Assembly: GCA_944474755.1 (NCBI GenBank)
Contig: OX104112.1
Span: 81,109,756 to 81,173,755 of the forward strand
Reading direction: 5' to 3'
DNA length: 64,000 nucleotides
Origin: Limnoperna fortunei
Lineage: Eukaryota; Mollusca; Bivalvia; Mytilida; Modiolidae
In this document: piece by piece, positions 62,246 through 64,000 of the stretch
How the letters are laid out: every line of letters starts with the position of its first letter
Numbering within the stretch: position 1 is the stretch's first letter
Translations under genes and position numbers: made by a program
Notes under the pieces: model-generated
What the model saw: only the letters and a program-made list of their open reading frames with translations
The model's database searches: none
What the model was told of the DNA's origin: nothing

Positions 62246-62852
62246 CAGAGGCTCTATTGCTCACCTCATTTATATAGGCAATAAAGTAGGCATTTCTGCT
62301 ATGTTGAACAATTTCTGTGGTGGCCATAAAAATATAAATGACTGTTGTAATATTGCAAATTGGCTTTTAAAGCCATTTTTCCATAGGTTTCTATGTTAAG
62401 GTGAGTCTTGCCATGGCAGCCATTTTAATTTTCAATTTGGTTGGCATCTACTGATTTACATATTCCTGAGAGAGAAGCCTTTAAACCTTTTTTCCAATAG
62501 GTTTCTATATTAAGGTAAGTCTTGTCTTGGCAGTCTTTTAATTTCAGATCAGAAAAAAAATCCCATAAACTTTGAAGAGAAATTTCTAACAAACATTTAC
62601 ATACAATATGGCTTCAATTTTTTGCAGTTTCTAAGCAAAGGTCATGTCTTGTGATGGCATCAAATTAAATTTCTAAAATTAGAATTGAAAAACACACACT
62701 GTAAATTAGGCCAATTAAATGAACATTGTGACCAAGATTGGTTTTAATTCCTACAGTAGATTTGATAAAAATTTAAATGTAAGTTTACATACAATGCTGA
62801 AGATGCAATGTGATGACAACAGCTCAAACAACCCTTGTTGACAGGTAAGCTA
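62246..62852 (+). mobile_element. dispersed repeat family C, short copy
   Basis: Starts AGAGGCTCTATTGCTCACCT and ends CAACAGCTCAAACAACCC, TTGACAGGTAAGCTA, a decayed form of the family-C termini. The interior differs from the longer copies and contains a repeated TTTCTAT(G/A)TTAAGGT(G/A)AGTCTTG word (about 62388 and 62505). Confidence 0.6.
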
Positions 62853-63650
62853 CAAACACTTTTCACCTTTTTCTCCAATTACAGAAAAACTCTTACACAA
62901 TGTGGAAACAAGGAATATGTGAAGTATTTTAATACTAAATTCTTTTCACAACCTTAAAAAGAACAAATACAGTTGTAAAGGATAAAAATTTTATATCATA
63001 GAGCTACAGGTATACGAAACACATATAAAACTATAAGATTGAAACATAAATAAAAAATTTAGGCACATGGATAATTATCTCCGCTTTTTCCTATTACGTT
63101 TTGTAGAGATACGAGAACAAGTTTCATTTTTTTGACACATGCATTATCACATGATCATAAGGTTTACTCTTCAAGTTGATGCAGCAGATAACAATTGCAT
63201 TAAATAACAGATTTACAACTTTTAAAAGTTGCTCAATATAGCAAGGAAACAATTATAGCATAAAGTAACACCAAAGTAGAATTGATACGCATCTTCCAAT
63301 TAACAGATAAATGTAATAATACCGAATATCTACTGGTATGTATTGAACTTCATGTCATAAACTTTATGTATAAATTTTTTTATTGAATTCAAACCTAAAC
63401 AAAACATAAATATAATCAGGCATTTTTTCTCTAAGGAATATAATCAGTTTGATGGTTATGATTTGAGTTTTTTAAATGGACAATATTCTATTCATATTTC
63501 ATTCCAGTAGGAAACCAGTAATTTCATCATTTCCATAATTAAACAAGCAGCTCATAGGCATAGCGTAGTTTAAACATGGTATAGATGATGACATTTCACT
63601 AGAGTTGTGCATTCCTGTCTGGTACCAGGCAAGGTCTGTTCCATCCTTAT

Positions 63651-64000
63651 TTGATTGATTGATTGGATGTCTGCTTTATGTCCAGCGAGCAGTATTTCAG
63701 CTATATTTAGGACGGGAACAAGTTAACAAACATAAATCAATGGAAAATGGGGGTGGGATGGGTCACAGGGAATACAAATTTTGACACTACCAGAAAAGTA
63801 TGGAGTTTTGGGTAGGGGCGGAAAATTTAGCCTTTTGTAGCGGCTACAGCGAGCCTACTCTTTTTCGAAATCTACAAAAGGGGTCTTTATCGTGCAAGGA
63901 GCGTGGCACTCTCCAAACATGTTACCCACTATGGTCCGCTGTAAGGCTTTCCATATTATGACCTGACAACCCCCCAACGAGAGGGTCTCCCCTATCCGCC
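63651..64000 (-). mobile_element. SINE-like repeat family B, cut by window end
   Basis: Low end TTGATTGATTGATTGG, TTTATGTCCAGCGAGCAGTA, TTTCAGCTATATTTAGGACG is the reversed 3' tail. It is followed by GTAGGGGCGGAAAATTTAGC, CTTTTGTAGCGGCT, TCGTGCAAGGAGCGTGGCAC and TTTCCATATTATGACCTGAC, as in the copies at 11334, 14590 and 35191. Its 5' head lies beyond the window. Confidence 0.8.

Larger units (their letters stand above)
60833..64000 (-). other. region upstream of the signal-peptide exon
   Basis: Expected to hold the first intron of the Turtle-like gene, and possibly its ATG exon. Recognised contents are a SINE fragment (61018), a 95-bp tandem repeat (61361), a family-C repeat (62246) and a family-B SINE at the window end (63651). 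I saw no exon that combines an ATG with a phase-1 donor convincingly, and no core promoter that I could defend. Confidence 0.5.

Overview
The window is intronic, AT-rich, repeat-dense eukaryotic DNA that looks like a bivalve mollusc. The grounds are a metazoan split gene with long introns, tRNA-headed SINEs whose 3' tails are of a type common in molluscs, and a dispersed repeat that starts with a GAGGCTC-like end and finishes in GGTGAGCTA, which I recall from bivalve genomes. There is no sign of prokaryotic organisation.

The one real protein gene lies on the minus strand and spans almost the whole window. It is the extracellular part of a Turtle/IGSF9-family cell-adhesion receptor (five Ig domains, two fibronectin type III domains, one membrane span). 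Read 5' to 3' on the minus strand: a probable signal-peptide exon (60832-60773); Ig1 V-type (25680-25342); Ig2 (8838-8563); Ig3 (6392-6105); Ig4 (4868-4593); Ig5 in two exons (3728-3613 and 2407-2245); the start of the first FN3 domain (1551-1440); and a probable FN3 linker exon (311-231). All junctions are GT-AG and all phases agree. The rest of FN3-1 is missing and may lie in the 200-N gap at 358-557. The second FN3, membrane and cytoplasmic parts lie beyond position 1, and the ATG exon is not identified.

The introns are about 35.1 kb (before Ig1), 16.5 kb (Ig1 to Ig2) and 0.7 to 2.2 kb further 3'. They hold at least seven sizeable tandem arrays (periods 114, 54, 36-37, 29, 47, 57/51 and 44 bp), tRNA-derived SINEs with clear target-site duplications, a second and third SINE-like family with a related 3' tail, a long dispersed repeat in about five copies, three inverted-repeat DNA elements, and three decayed 3' ends of non-LTR retrotransposons. 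The largest open frames (for example 1161 codons at 51767-55252 and 600 codons at 43890-45692) are by-products of the tandem arrays.

I found no convincing new multi-gene system. The most unusual points are a 220-bp direct repeat flanking a retrotransposon fragment, a transposon that split a minisatellite and left one orphan unit, a foldback element about 31 bp from a splice donor, and a 4.3-kb array in which nearly every 51-bp unit carries a hairpin-capable palindrome.
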